This document shows, piece after piece, positions 1-8,879 of a DNA stretch of 64,000 bases. Source of the stretch: Paenibacillus glycanilyticus (GTDB lineage Bacteria; Bacillota; Bacilli; Paenibacillales; Paenibacillaceae). Made by a program: the position numbers and the translations under genes. Each line of letters starts with the position of its first letter. The stretch's first letter is position 1. The stretch is from positions 1 through 64,000 of the forward strand of contig NZ_JAMBNP010000006.1 in assembly GCF_023715145.1 (NCBI RefSeq). The letters run 5' to 3'. Below the pieces are notes generated by a model, which saw only the letters and a program-made list of their open reading frames with translations, was not told the origin of the DNA and ran no database searches.

Positions 1-236
1 ATCGTGATGATTCATTACTTCGTAAGCATTAACTTTAATGAATTATCACCACAATGGCCCGTTTGTACGGGCAATCGTGATGATTCATTACTTCGTAAGC
101 ATTAACTTTAATGAATTATCACCACAACAGCCCGTTTGTACGGGCAATCGTGATGATTCATTACTTCGTAAGCATTAACTTAATGAATTATCATCACAAT
201 AGCCCGTTATACGGGCTATTGTGATGATTCATTACG
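1..236. repeat. Tandem 73-bp hairpin repeats (three units plus a partial one)
   Basis: Units run 1-73, 74-146 and 147-218, and a partial unit follows to about 236; the array probably continues past the window edge. Units 1 and 2 differ at two bases; unit 3 has a one-base deletion and several substitutions. Each unit holds two inverted repeats: a 14-bp arm pair (GTGATGATTCATTA / TAATGAATTATCAC, one wobble pair) and a short GCCCG/CGGGC stem. At 191-228 the last unit and the partial copy form a perfect 18-bp stem with a TAT loop. The array follows the stop codon of the minus-strand permease at 244. There is no T-run, so it is not a standard terminator. It could be a REP-like element or stabilise mRNA. 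Confidence 0.9.
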
Positions 237-243
237 TACGACC

Positions 244-1062
244 CTATTTCACCGATCCGGTCATTCCCGCCACAAAATGCTTTTGCATCAGGAAGAACAC
301 AATGGCCGTTGGAAGCGTCGCGATAAGAATAACAAGCATGTTCACGCCGTAGTCCGGCGAGTAGCTGGAGCCCAGATTCGAGATTAGAAGCGGAACCGTC
401 CGTTTCTCGGGCGATTGCAGCACAACGAGCGGCCACAGATAGTTATTCCAGCTGGACATAAACGTAATAATAGCGGCTGCCGCATACGAGGTTTTCATCG
501 TTGGCACATAGATGCGGAAGAATACGCCCATTTCGTTTAATCCATCTATTCGACCTGCTTCAAGCATTTCCTTCGGAAACATCTTCGTGCTTTGACGGAA
601 AAAGAAAATCAAGAACGCAGTTGTCACCGACGGCAGTACGACCGCTGTCATCGTATTAATGCCGATAGCAGGTATATTCTGTGTAATTGTACCAAACATC
701 CGGTATAGTGGCACCATTAAAGCCGCAAATGGAATCATCATCGACAGCAATAGAATATTGAACACAACATCCTTCGCCTTGCTGCGGAAAATTTCAAAGC
801 CGTAACCGGCCAAAGAAGCAATTAGCAGAGCAAGAATCGTTGTCGAGATCGAAATTTTGGCCGAGTTGAGGAGTGCCGGTCCAAGATCAATTTGGTCGAT
901 AATCTTAGACCAGTTAGCACCTAGACTAGCGCCAGGCATCAATGTGCCTTTTGTAACGTCAACCGATTTATTGGTCGAGCTTATAATCATCCAGATAAAT
1001 GGGAAGATCGAGACAATGGCCGCGATGCTTAGGAATACATAGGTGAATATCCGTTTAGCCAT
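244..1062 (-). CDS. Sugar ABC transporter permease (MalG/UgpE type)
   Basis: Inner-membrane permease of a binding-protein-dependent carbohydrate importer, about 272 residues with six predicted membrane segments. The cytoplasmic EAxxxDG-type loop that docks the ATPase reads EAGRIDGLNEMGVF. An upstream GTG at 1071 is possible, but ATG at 1062 follows a better-spaced AGGTG. The gene overlaps the end of the upstream permease, which indicates coupled translation. No ATPase gene is present, as is usual where a shared MsmX-type ATPase serves several importers. The transported sugar cannot be read from the sequence. Confidence 0.9.
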   Translation of the reverse strand: MAKRIFTYVFLSIAAIVSIFPFIWMIISSTNKSVDVTKGTLMPGASLGANWSKIIDQIDLGPALLNSAKISISTTILALLIASLAGYGFEIFRSKAKDVVFNILLLSMMIPFAALMVPLYRMFGTITQNIPAIGINTMTAVVLPSVTTAFLIFFFRQSTKMFPKEMLEAGRIDGLNEMGVFFRIYVPTMKTSYAAAAIITFMSSWNNYLWPLVVLQSPEKRTVPLLISNLGSSYSPDYGVNMLVILIATLPTAIVFFLMQKHFVAGMTGSVK

Positions 1063-2002
1063 TTTTATCACCTGCCAGTTTAAACTGAAGTATCGAGAAG
1101 ATTACAATAAGAATAACAACGGCATACGAGACAGTCGCGGCATAACCGAAATCAGGCGTATATTTGAACGACAGATTATAAATATATTGGGACAGCGTTG
1201 TAGTTGAGTTGCCTGGCCCGCCCTTCGTAATATTCATAACCTCATCGAACAGCTGCAGCGTACCGATTGTGGAAGTGATCGAAGTAAACAAAATAATCGG
1301 TTTAAGCAGCGGGATTGTAATCTGGCTGAATTGACGGAATGCAGACGCCCCATCTATCCGTGCTGCTTCATAAATGGAGTTATCGATATTTTGTAGGGCA
1401 GACAGATAGAAAATCATATTATATCCGGTCCAACGCCAAGTGATGGCAATAATAATCGTAATTTTAGCCCAGAATGGGTCGGTAATCCATTGAATTGGTG
1501 CATCAATAAGATGCATTTTGGTAAGCATTGCATTAATTAAGCCGTCAGCGCCAAACAAATATTTAAAAATAACCGAGTAAGCGACAAGCGATGTTACAGC
1601 CGGCAGGAAGATCGCCGTACGGAAAAATCCTTTAAATTTCAGTTTGCTGTCATTCAGCAATACCGAGATAAACATGGCAAGCACAATCATGATCGGCACT
1701 TGAATAATCAAGAAAATAAACGTATTTTTCAGTGCTGCAATAAATGTCTGGTCTTTAAATAGTCTTGCATAGTTGTCTCCGCCAACATAATGCAAGTTCG
1801 TGCCTATTCCGGTTTGGAACGACAGCATCAGTGCCTTAATCATGGGGTAGAAATAAAAGGCGCAGATCATAATAACAGCTATCGCAATAAACGACCAGCC
1901 GATCACGCTGGTTCTCGCATTAATATTCAAGTTGTTTGTTTTCACTTTACTCACAGCGTCAGCCAGCTCCTTCCTATCCTGAGCGATCTTATATAACGAC
2001 AT
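1055..2002 (-). CDS. Sugar ABC transporter permease (MalF/UgpA type)
   Basis: Partner permease of the importer, 315 residues with about six membrane segments. The N-terminal cytoplasmic part is followed by a first hydrophobic helix near residues 35-57, and the EAARIDGASAFRQF loop near residue 215 is the ATPase-docking motif. It lies between the binding-protein gene (stop at 2082) and the second permease, which it overlaps by a few codons. The 80-bp gap upstream holds a hairpin, annotated separately. Confidence 0.9.
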   Translation of the reverse strand: MSLYKIAQDRKELADAVSKVKTNNLNINARTSVIGWSFIAIAVIMICAFYFYPMIKALMLSFQTGIGTNLHYVGGDNYARLFKDQTFIAALKNTFIFLIIQVPIMIVLAMFISVLLNDSKLKFKGFFRTAIFLPAVTSLVAYSVIFKYLFGADGLINAMLTKMHLIDAPIQWITDPFWAKITIIIAITWRWTGYNMIFYLSALQNIDNSIYEAARIDGASAFRQFSQITIPLLKPIILFTSITSTIGTLQLFDEVMNITKGGPGNSTTTLSQYIYNLSFKYTPDFGYAATVSYAVVILIVIFSILQFKLAGDKNG

Positions 2003-2003
2003 T

Positions 2004-2066
2004 GGAGCACATCCCCACAGGGCAAGCCCTTAACAACATAGCAGCTTGATCGCAGAGACGTGCTCC
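2004..2066 (-). promoter_or_regulatory. Intercistronic hairpin between binding-protein and permease genes
   Basis: Arms GGAGCAC (2004-2010) and GTGCTCC (2060-2066) pair perfectly, and an inner AGGGC-AA-GCCCT stem lies at 2019-2030. There is no U-tract. Such hairpins often protect the upstream message or cut downstream transcription, giving more binding protein than permease. That role is inferred. Confidence 0.5.
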
Positions 2067-2081
2067 CAGGTCATTTTTTCT

Positions 2082-3392
2082 CTATTTTACTTGTGCGTCA
2101 GCTTGAGATTGAGCATCCTTCAATACACTGTCAATCGATTTGCCGTTCAGGTAATCCTGCATTTTAACAACCAGAATGTCTTCGATTGCATAAGTGTTCA
2201 TACCGTAGTTCACGCTAGGAATTTCATTGGTCCATTTTGCAAAGTCTTGTACGATTTTTTGGCCGCCGAAGAATTCGCTGGTAGCCATATACGCTTCACC
2301 GGATGTAGCTGGTTTGTAAGTACCGATAGCGCCCACTTCAGTAACCAATTTTTGGTACAGATCAACATCAGAACCCAAAGTTGCTTTCAGGAACTCAGCT
2401 GCTGCTTCTTTACCTGGAACGTTCAGAACGTACCACGAGCTGCCGCCGAGGTTTGTTGCATGTACAGAGTTAGGCGTTTTTGCAAGCTTAGGAATTGGAG
2501 CAATTGCCCATTTGCCGGATTGCGAAGCCTCAGCCGTAATGGAAGGCGTGAACCAGTTACCTGTTGGAACCGATGCAACATCACCAGTATTGAAGTAGGA
2601 TACATATTGACTCCAATCAGAGTTAGGCTTAACGATGTTAGCATCCATCATGTTTTTGTAGACTTCGAATGCTTCTTTCATAGCTGCGTTGTTTGCAATG
2701 TTAGGCGTTTTACCGTCTTCATTCATGTACCACGAACCAGCGGATTGAATCATCATACGGATAATGCCAAGGTCGTTAGGATCAAGGGAGATCCAATCTT
2801 TACCTGTAGCTTCTTTTACTTTCTTGCCGATCTCGATGTATTGATCCCAAGTGATGTCTTGAAGATCATCCATTGTGTAACCAGCTTTCTCCAGGTAGTC
2901 CGTTCTTACATACAGACCTGTAACACCGGAGTCGAACGGAACGCCGTAATATTTGCCGTCAACGCTTGTAGGTCCAAGCTTGTAATCAGCAAAGTCCGTT
3001 GATTTAATTACGCTGCTCAGATCATAGAACATATCTGGGTAAGCTTGCAGGAAGCTTTGTGCGCGGTAATCCTCGATAAGTACGATGTTCGGCAGACCTT
3101 TAGTCGTACCAGAGCTCATGCCTGTATTCAGCTTTTGAACGATATCGTTCTGAGCGTTCTCTACAATATCAACTGTCAAGTCTTTATTTGTTGCAGCATA
3201 AGCTTCTTTAGCCAGGTTCATCGCTTTAATGTTAAAGTTAGGATCCCAAGCCCAAACGGTAATTTTGCTTGCCTTGTCTCCACCGCCGTTAGCTCCGCTG
3301 TCTGTGCCGTTATTTGTATTGTTGCCCGTGTTGGAACCACAAGCCGACAACGTTACTGCGCTAAGTGCAAGTACTGTGATAAGTTTCTTCAC
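2082..3392 (-). CDS. Sugar-binding lipoprotein of ABC transporter (family 1 solute-binding protein)
   Basis: Extracellular substrate-binding protein, 436 residues, anchored as a lipoprotein: the signal peptide ends in the lipobox LSAC with the modified Cys at about residue 18. A Gly/Asn-rich linker follows, then the mature domain starting KITVWAWDPNF, typical of MalE/UgpB-like proteins. The start is a GTG at 3392 behind a GGAGGT ribosome site. It heads the transporter genes and lies directly downstream of a two-component pair, the usual YesMN-controlled arrangement. A cre-like site lies 29 bases upstream of the start. The ligand is unknown. Confidence 0.93.
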   Translation of the reverse strand: MKKLITVLALSAVTLSACGSNTGNNTNNGTDSGANGGGDKASKITVWAWDPNFNIKAMNLAKEAYAATNKDLTVDIVENAQNDIVQKLNTGMSSGTTKGLPNIVLIEDYRAQSFLQAYPDMFYDLSSVIKSTDFADYKLGPTSVDGKYYGVPFDSGVTGLYVRTDYLEKAGYTMDDLQDITWDQYIEIGKKVKEATGKDWISLDPNDLGIIRMMIQSAGSWYMNEDGKTPNIANNAAMKEAFEVYKNMMDANIVKPNSDWSQYVSYFNTGDVASVPTGNWFTPSITAEASQSGKWAIAPIPKLAKTPNSVHATNLGGSSWYVLNVPGKEAAAEFLKATLGSDVDLYQKLVTEVGAIGTYKPATSGEAYMATSEFFGGQKIVQDFAKWTNEIPSVNYGMNTYAIEDILVVKMQDYLNGKSIDSVLKDAQSQADAQVK

Positions 3393-3420
3393 TTCAAGAC
3401 CTCCGTATCTGTATGTGTGT

Positions 3421-3434
3421 TGTAAGCGTTTTCC
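3421..3434 (+). promoter_or_regulatory. Putative cre (CcpA) site
   Basis: TGTAAGCGTTTTCC fits the catabolite-responsive-element consensus closely; only the final base departs from the usual A. It lies in the leader of the binding-protein gene, so CcpA bound here would act as a roadblock or repressor of the transporter. No binding data are available. Confidence 0.55.
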
Positions 3435-3551
3435 GTCTTACGAGTTTAATGATAGCACTCCCCCTATCCCCCTCGTTAGAACGATCTTTACAACGAATTG
3501 TCATATTATTATGAGTTGCCCCCAAGTGGTCTATTCGTACTAGGACAATCT

Positions 3552-5339
3552 TTAGAAATTAGGATCATTATTAGGTTGCAACAGCGGAATCCTGATTTTT
3601 ACACGTGTACCCTCCCGAATTTCACTCGTAATCGTTACGCCGTATTCTTCCCCAAACAACAATTTAATACGGTCATTTACATTGCGGACACCAATGCCAC
3701 TGAATAATTGACGTTTGCTCACCTGTTTCGGAATTCCGCCGTTAATATTCATGCCATCACCATTATCGACAACCTCACAGACAAGCGACGACCCCTCTTG
3801 AGCGACCATAATGTAAATATAACCTTCCGATTTCTCATTAAAGGCATGGAAGAACGCGTTCTCGATAAAAGGCTGAATCATCAGCTTCGGAATCCGGTAA
3901 TCCAGACAATCCGGCGCAATGAAATAGCTCACCCTGATCCGCTCTCCATATCGAACTTGATTAATGAATACGTAGTTCTTCATATTATCCAGCTCCTGCT
4001 GGACGGTAATCATTTCGCTCACGTTGCCGATAGCATTCTGAAGCAAGGAGATCAGCGCATTAATCGTCTCGGCCGCTTTTTCTTTATTGCCCTGCTGTAC
4101 CATGAATTTAACCGATGCGAGCGTATTGTATAGAAAATGCGGATTAATCTGCTGCTGAAGCGCTTCCAGCTCAGCATTACGCTGCTGCTTCTGCGTCTCC
4201 ACAAGCTTGCTGACATAATCATTGAGCTCGTCGATCATTGCGTTAAAGGCAATGCCAAGCTGCCTGGTTTCGTAGCTGCCGTCCACCTTCACATGACGGT
4301 CAAACTCGTACTTGGAGATCGTGGAAATCTGCTTCACGAGGCGGGTCAACGATCTGGTCATGCTTCTTGAGATCAAGAACACTATAATGACGGCAACGGC
4401 TATAATCGCCATTACCAGCAAGGCAATCTGCTTCGTATCCGTCAGTTGACCAAGGATCTGCTTCTTATCAATGACATTCACCATATACAGATCTAATCCG
4501 GCAATATGCTCCGATAAGAGAAGATGGTCTTTGCCCATAATATCGGCGTTCTTGTAATCCAGGCTCTTCTCATCTATCTCCACCGCATACTGAAGAAGAT
4601 CGGGAGAACGCTGTCCGATCCAGTCATTACGGTTGGAGGACACAATCGTTCCTCGTTTATCCATAACCGCTACATCATTCCCAAGACTCGTGTTGCTGTC
4701 ATAGAACCTGGCAAAATAAGACTCGCGCACGGCAAAATACACCATCCCGTATACCGCGCCGCTTCGGTCAACGAGAGCCTTGGATGCAATGATTGTAGGC
4801 TCAATACCCGGAGTTCCGGATGTCTCGGCATCATCATAGGAATACATTAACTTGCGTGGTTCGGCGAGCGAGCGTTTTGTTATGGGGTGGTTCACAAGAG
4901 CATCATCGGGTACCGGCCAGTAGGAGCGGTCTGTCGAATAACGCCGGCCATTAATACCCGCAACCGTAATACCTACCTCATAAGCGTCCACGCTGGAGCG
5001 GATCCGGTTCATCTGCTGCCCCATTTGAAAATAGCTTCTAACCAAAGTGCTCGAGTCACCGCTGCCCTCTGTCAGGAACTGCTTAATCGTACCGCTCTGG
5101 GCAATTTTGTTAGATGTCAGGACAATCGAGTAATTAAAGGAGTCCATGCCGCTTCTGATCTGCGTAATAATTTTGGAATTCGTAATGCTGAAGGTTTCCA
5201 TAAAAACGCGACCGGACACGTTCATCGTTGTCCAGGTCGCGGTAATGGAGACGGCCACGATGCTCACCACCATAATGATGAACATTTTCACGAACAGGCC
5301 GTTATATTTGAATCGGTCGAGTACATTTCTCAAGGCCAT
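3552..5339 (-). CDS. Sensor histidine kinase, YesM type
   Basis: Membrane sensor kinase of about 595 residues. It has an N-terminal membrane helix (about 16-38), a long extracellular sensor region, a second helix (about 300-320), a HAMP segment, then the His_kinase domain with QINPHFLYNT carrying the phospho-accepting His, and an ATPase domain with N-box PFIENAFFHAF and VVDNGDGM. The ATG at 5339 is preferred over the GTG at 5342. The gene starts 7 bases after the stop of the response regulator, so the two are co-transcribed. It probably senses an extracellular sugar or the loaded binding protein encoded next door (inference). Confidence 0.92.
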   Translation of the reverse strand: MALRNVLDRFKYNGLFVKMFIIMVVSIVAVSITATWTTMNVSGRVFMETFSITNSKIITQIRSGMDSFNYSIVLTSNKIAQSGTIKQFLTEGSGDSSTLVRSYFQMGQQMNRIRSSVDAYEVGITVAGINGRRYSTDRSYWPVPDDALVNHPITKRSLAEPRKLMYSYDDAETSGTPGIEPTIIASKALVDRSGAVYGMVYFAVRESYFARFYDSNTSLGNDVAVMDKRGTIVSSNRNDWIGQRSPDLLQYAVEIDEKSLDYKNADIMGKDHLLLSEHIAGLDLYMVNVIDKKQILGQLTDTKQIALLVMAIIAVAVIIVFLISRSMTRSLTRLVKQISTISKYEFDRHVKVDGSYETRQLGIAFNAMIDELNDYVSKLVETQKQQRNAELEALQQQINPHFLYNTLASVKFMVQQGNKEKAAETINALISLLQNAIGNVSEMITVQQELDNMKNYVFINQVRYGERIRVSYFIAPDCLDYRIPKLMIQPFIENAFFHAFNEKSEGYIYIMVAQEGSSLVCEVVDNGDGMNINGGIPKQVSKRQLFSGIGVRNVNDRIKLLFGEEYGVTITSEIREGTRVKIRIPLLQPNNDPNF

Positions 5340-5346
5340 CACTCAC

Positions 5347-6915
5347 TCATCTTAAGGATTGTTGCCGGTAGCGGCTTGGCGATAAGCCGGTATGCTTCTT
5401 GAATACTTTGCAGAAATAGCTATGATCCGAATAGCCAACCATCCCGCTGATCTCCGAGATCGAGGCCTCGCCTGCGCGCAGCAGCTCCGAAGCCTTCTCC
5501 AGCCTCACCCTGTGCAGGTAATCAACAAAGCCCTCGTTATGATGCGTAGAGAAATAGCTCGATAGATAAGACGGGTTGAAGTGAAAATGCTTTGCCATCT
5601 CCGTCAAATTCAGAGATTCCGCATAGTGCTCATGAATATAATCGAGCAGCCGCTTCATGTTGGCATTGCCGGATTGCTCGGCTTTCTCGGCGATGCAAAG
5701 CTTCGCCTCCCCGATAAACTCCGCGAGCAGCTCTGCTGCCGTATTCGCATTCCGGGATTCTTCGATTGCTTTGAAATAATAGTATTTCTTCGTCTCCAGC
5801 TGCTGCGTGCTATAGTTCATATTGCCCAGAAGCACCGTAATATTAAAAATGACGTTGCTCAGGAAGGACTTGAACTCGAATACATCCGTCGTATAGTTCG
5901 TCTTGAATAATTCCAAATGATCGTGCAAATATTCAAACGCCGTATCAAACCGCTCGCGCTTGAAGGACTCCGTAAAGCTGTTTAGGTTAAAAGACTCCGC
6001 AGCCTGCACGGATTCCGGAAACTCATGGAACAATAACAGATGCTTGTCCGGGAAATAAAACGCGTAATCCATCATTTTCAGCAGACTGGTCTTATGCGCT
6101 TGCTCCAGCTCCGCAATCGCCGAGAAAGGCTCGCTCACCACAACAGCCACTTCCTGCTTCAATTGATCGATAGAGCTGGCCATCGTTCTTCCCCAATAAG
6201 GAAGCAGACTCAGCATCGTATAGTCCAGATTGAGGAGCAGCATAATCATTGGCGCTTCCGCTTTCAGAACATGGTAGACCAGCTGATCGGCGTGCAAGGC
6301 CTGCTTGCCTAGTTCATCCAGCATCGTCTGCCGAATGGCATTCACCTGCTCCTTCGCGATCTCTCTTCCGCGCAGATCAACGCCAAGAAGGCAGAAGGCG
6401 CTATGCGGAAAATGATCCGCCAGCTCCGCTTCGACCTGCTTGTCATCTATTTCGTAGCCGGATATCAGCTTCTCCAATACCGAATCGATGGTTGGTCCTT
6501 GAATCGTGGACGATACGTCACCTTGCAAGGACGGGATTTTATCGGCGACAGCCTTGAGCACGTTCAGCATATGGCCGGTGTCGAGCTTCGGCTTTAATAT
6601 ATAGTCCCGCACGCCGCTTTGAAAAGTGGAGCGCACGTAATCGAAATCTCCAAAGCTGCTAAGGACAATCACTTCAATATCCGGATATTTCAGCTTGATT
6701 TGCCGGGTCAGCTCTTCGCCGTCCATGATTGGCATGACAAGATCCGTCAGCACAATATGAGGCTGCGTCACCGCGATAAGCTCAAGCGCTTCTTTCCCGT
6801 TGGAGGCTTCCCCTACGATCTGAAAGCCTTCCTGCTCCCAATTCATGTAGTGCTTGATGCCTTGCCGGATCAGGGCCTCGTCGTCGACGATAAGCAGCTT
6901 GCAGTAGTTTGACAT
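5347..6915 (-). CDS. Response regulator with AraC-type DNA-binding domain, YesN type
   Basis: Cytoplasmic regulator of 522 residues. The receiver domain begins KLLIVDDEALIRQG, the phospho-accepting Asp lies in VLTDLVMP and the conserved Lys in YILKPK. A long middle region follows, and the last 100 residues carry two AraC helix-turn-helix motifs (NLTEMAKHFHFNPSYLSS and ISEISGMVGYSDHSYF). The frame stays open further upstream, but the ATG at 6915 has a GGAGGGG ribosome site six bases before it, which fixes the start. It forms an operon with the histidine kinase and probably activates the transporter genes downstream. Confidence 0.93.
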   Translation of the reverse strand: MSNYCKLLIVDDEALIRQGIKHYMNWEQEGFQIVGEASNGKEALELIAVTQPHIVLTDLVMPIMDGEELTRQIKLKYPDIEVIVLSSFGDFDYVRSTFQSGVRDYILKPKLDTGHMLNVLKAVADKIPSLQGDVSSTIQGPTIDSVLEKLISGYEIDDKQVEAELADHFPHSAFCLLGVDLRGREIAKEQVNAIRQTMLDELGKQALHADQLVYHVLKAEAPMIMLLLNLDYTMLSLLPYWGRTMASSIDQLKQEVAVVVSEPFSAIAELEQAHKTSLLKMMDYAFYFPDKHLLLFHEFPESVQAAESFNLNSFTESFKRERFDTAFEYLHDHLELFKTNYTTDVFEFKSFLSNVIFNITVLLGNMNYSTQQLETKKYYYFKAIEESRNANTAAELLAEFIGEAKLCIAEKAEQSGNANMKRLLDYIHEHYAESLNLTEMAKHFHFNPSYLSSYFSTHHNEGFVDYLHRVRLEKASELLRAGEASISEISGMVGYSDHSYFCKVFKKHTGLSPSRYRQQSLR

Positions 6916-7128
6916 GATTTCCCCTCCTGCACTTACATATGTAAAGTACATTATAACCGATAAAGCGAGCCGATTTCTCCCCATTATAAAGGAGCTGTCC
7001 ATGTAAGATTTTGGCGAATTATTTGGAAGTTTGCTAGAATCGGGCAACTTTTGCTTCACATATCCGGGGAGGACTTGAATATATTGAATAACAAACCCAA
7101 AAAAACTGTGCAAGGAGGTGCTCCGAAA

Positions 7129-8292
7129 ATGGGTTCAGCAGAAGATAGACTGTTTGTTGTATCTCAGGAGGACTGGTCGCTGCATCGCAAAGGCTACCAG
7201 GATCAAGCCAGGCACCAGCAAAAGGTGCGGGAAGCCATAAAACAAAACTTACCCGACCTCGTGTCTGAAGAAAGCATTGTCATGTCTGACGGCAAGCAAG
7301 TAATCAAAGTGCCGATTCGGAGCCTTGACGAATTCCGATTTGTGTATAACTACAATAAAAATAAACATGTAGGTCAAGGAGACGGTGACAGCCAGGTCGG
7401 CGACGTGCTCGGCGTCGATCCGCAAGCAGCCAAGGGCCCCGGCAAAGGCGAAGGTGCCGGCGATCAGCCCGGCGAGGATGTCATTGAAGCGGAGATCAGC
7501 TTAGCTGAGCTGGAGACCATGCTGTTCGAAGAGCTGGAGCTGCCTTTCCTTCGCCAGAAGGATAAAGACCAGCTTGAGACGAAAGAAATCCGGTTCAACG
7601 ATATTCGGAAAAAAGGAATCATGTCGAACATCGACAAGAAGCGGACGATCATGGAAAACCTGCGGCGCAACGCCACATCAGGCACGCCGGGCATCCACGG
7701 CATCACGCCGGATGACCTGCGCTACAAAACCTGGGAAGAGATTGTGCGACCGCAGTCCAATGCCGTTATTCTCGCCATGATGGATACGTCGGGCTCGATG
7801 GGCTCCTTCGAGAAATACGTAGCGCGCTCCTTCTTCTTCTGGATGACCCGCTTCCTGCGGCATCAATACGAGAAAGTCGAAATCGTATTCATTGCCCACC
7901 ACACCGAAGCGAAGGAAGTTACCGAGGAAGAATTCTTCACCCGCGGCGAAAGCGGCGGCACGATCTGCTCCTCCGCCTATATTAAGGCGCTTGAGATTAT
8001 CGACAGCAGGTTCTCGCCAAGCATGTACAACATTTACCCGTTCCACTTCTCCGACGGAGATAACCTGACCAGCGACAACGAGCGCTGCGTCAAGCTGATC
8101 GGCGAGCTGCTCAAGCGCTCCAACCTGTTCGGCTACGGCGAAGTGAACCAGTACAACCGCTCGAGTACGCTCATGTCCGCATATAAGCATATTAATATGC
8201 AGCACTTCATGTACTACGTCATTCGCGAGAAAGGCGAAGTGTATAACGCTCTGAAATCGTTCTTCCGCAAGCGGGAAGGCGTTGTGGGGTAA
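7129..8292 (+). CDS. yhbH: YhbH-like sporulation protein (DUF444/UPF0229)
   Basis: Protein of 387 residues in the UPF0229/DUF444 family; the Bacillus subtilis member YhbH belongs to the sporulation regulon and its biochemical role is unclear. The C-terminal half resembles a von Willebrand A fold, with a metal-site motif [11 protein letters not shown] Gly/Asp-rich linker separates the halves. The start at 7129 is set by AAGGAGGTG nine bases upstream; the frame extends further 5' without a better site. No prkA or spoVR neighbour is present. A terminator follows. The last 120 bases recur at 39925-40044 (see findings). Confidence 0.88.
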   Translation: MGSAEDRLFVVSQEDWSLHRKGYQDQARHQQKVREAIKQNLPDLVSEESIVMSDGKQVIKVPIRSLDEFRFVYNYNKNKHVGQGDGDSQVGDVLGVDPQAAKGPGKGEGAGDQPGEDVIEAEISLAELETMLFEELELPFLRQKDKDQLETKEIRFNDIRKKGIMSNIDKKRTIMENLRRNATSGTPGIHGITPDDLRYKTWEEIVRPQSNAVILAMMDTSGSMGSFEKYVARSFFFWMTRFLRHQYEKVEIVFIAHHTEAKEVTEEEFFTRGESGGTICSSAYIKALEIIDSRFSPSMYNIYPFHFSDGDNLTSDNERCVKLIGELLKRSNLFGYGEVNQYNRSSTLMSAYKHINMQHFMYYVIREKGEVYNALKSFFRKREGVVG

Positions 8293-8298
8293 ATAAGA

Positions 8299-8347
8299 AA
8301 AGGGGCTATCCCAAAAGTCATTAAATTGACCTTGGGATAGCCCCTTT
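8299..8347 (+). terminator. Terminator of yhbH-like gene
   Basis: A perfect 16-bp stem (AAAGGGGCTATCCCAA and its complement) encloses a 17-base loop directly after the stop codon. The T-rich end is short, but the stem is very strong. Confidence 0.8.
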
Positions 8348-8796
8348 ATGCTTCTCCTTGCTCAAGCGAGGTAGAGCTTCATTGGATTTCGCACAGCATG
8401 ATAGAACGTTTTTCTCTGGTAGCTTGATCTACGTTGGATTTTCTGCAGGATAATCAGCGTATTTAGAGGATAGCGGCTTTATTCTGCACCCTTATATTGG
8501 AGTGAATCCAACATAGCCTCCAACAACTTCCTTGAACCCTGATTTCATTGGAGGAATTCCAACGCACCATGGATCGGTATTGAATTGAGCCATTTGGAAC
8601 AGCTCGTTTATTTTCATAAACTTCCCCATGGATTGACTCTACTTACTGAATTCTCTTATCCTTTCATCTGTTCTTTGTTCCATCTCCTATTGCCGACTGC
8701 TCTAAAAGATAAGTAATCTGCTCCTCTATTATCTTGCTTTTTTCATCAAGTAACCTGTTACATTTATGGATTTGGTCACACATTTCTCGATTACAA
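8348..8796. other. Gene-free spacer with short palindromes
   Basis: No convincing gene on either strand. The stretch holds repeated TTGGA/TCCAA motifs, including TTGGAGTGAATCCAA and TTGGAGGAATTCCAA, and a TGCAGGATA motif also found in the spacer at 53041-53266. It may be a degenerate intergenic repeat family. Confidence 0.5.
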
Positions 8797-8835
8797 TAAA
8801 AAAGGATTCCAGGTAGGCTAACCTACCTGGAATCC
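8797..8835 (-). terminator. Terminator of the large secreted hydrolase gene
   Basis: A 14-bp perfect stem (GGATTCCAGGTAGG at 8804-8817 with its complement at 8822-8835) has a four-base loop and is followed on the minus strand by seven T. This is a textbook Rho-independent terminator, 44 bases past the stop at 8880. Confidence 0.92.
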
Positions 8836-8879
8836 CTATTCTATTTTATCGAGCTTGAGCCGTGCGCGCTGATAGTTTG

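Noticed and set aside
1..236. CRISPR array
   Set aside because: The units are contiguous 73-bp repeats with no unique spacers, and no cas gene is present.
2046..3002. 318-codon plus-strand frame opposite the first binding-protein gene
   Set aside because: Shadow of a gene with clear lipobox and family motifs; no ribosome site.
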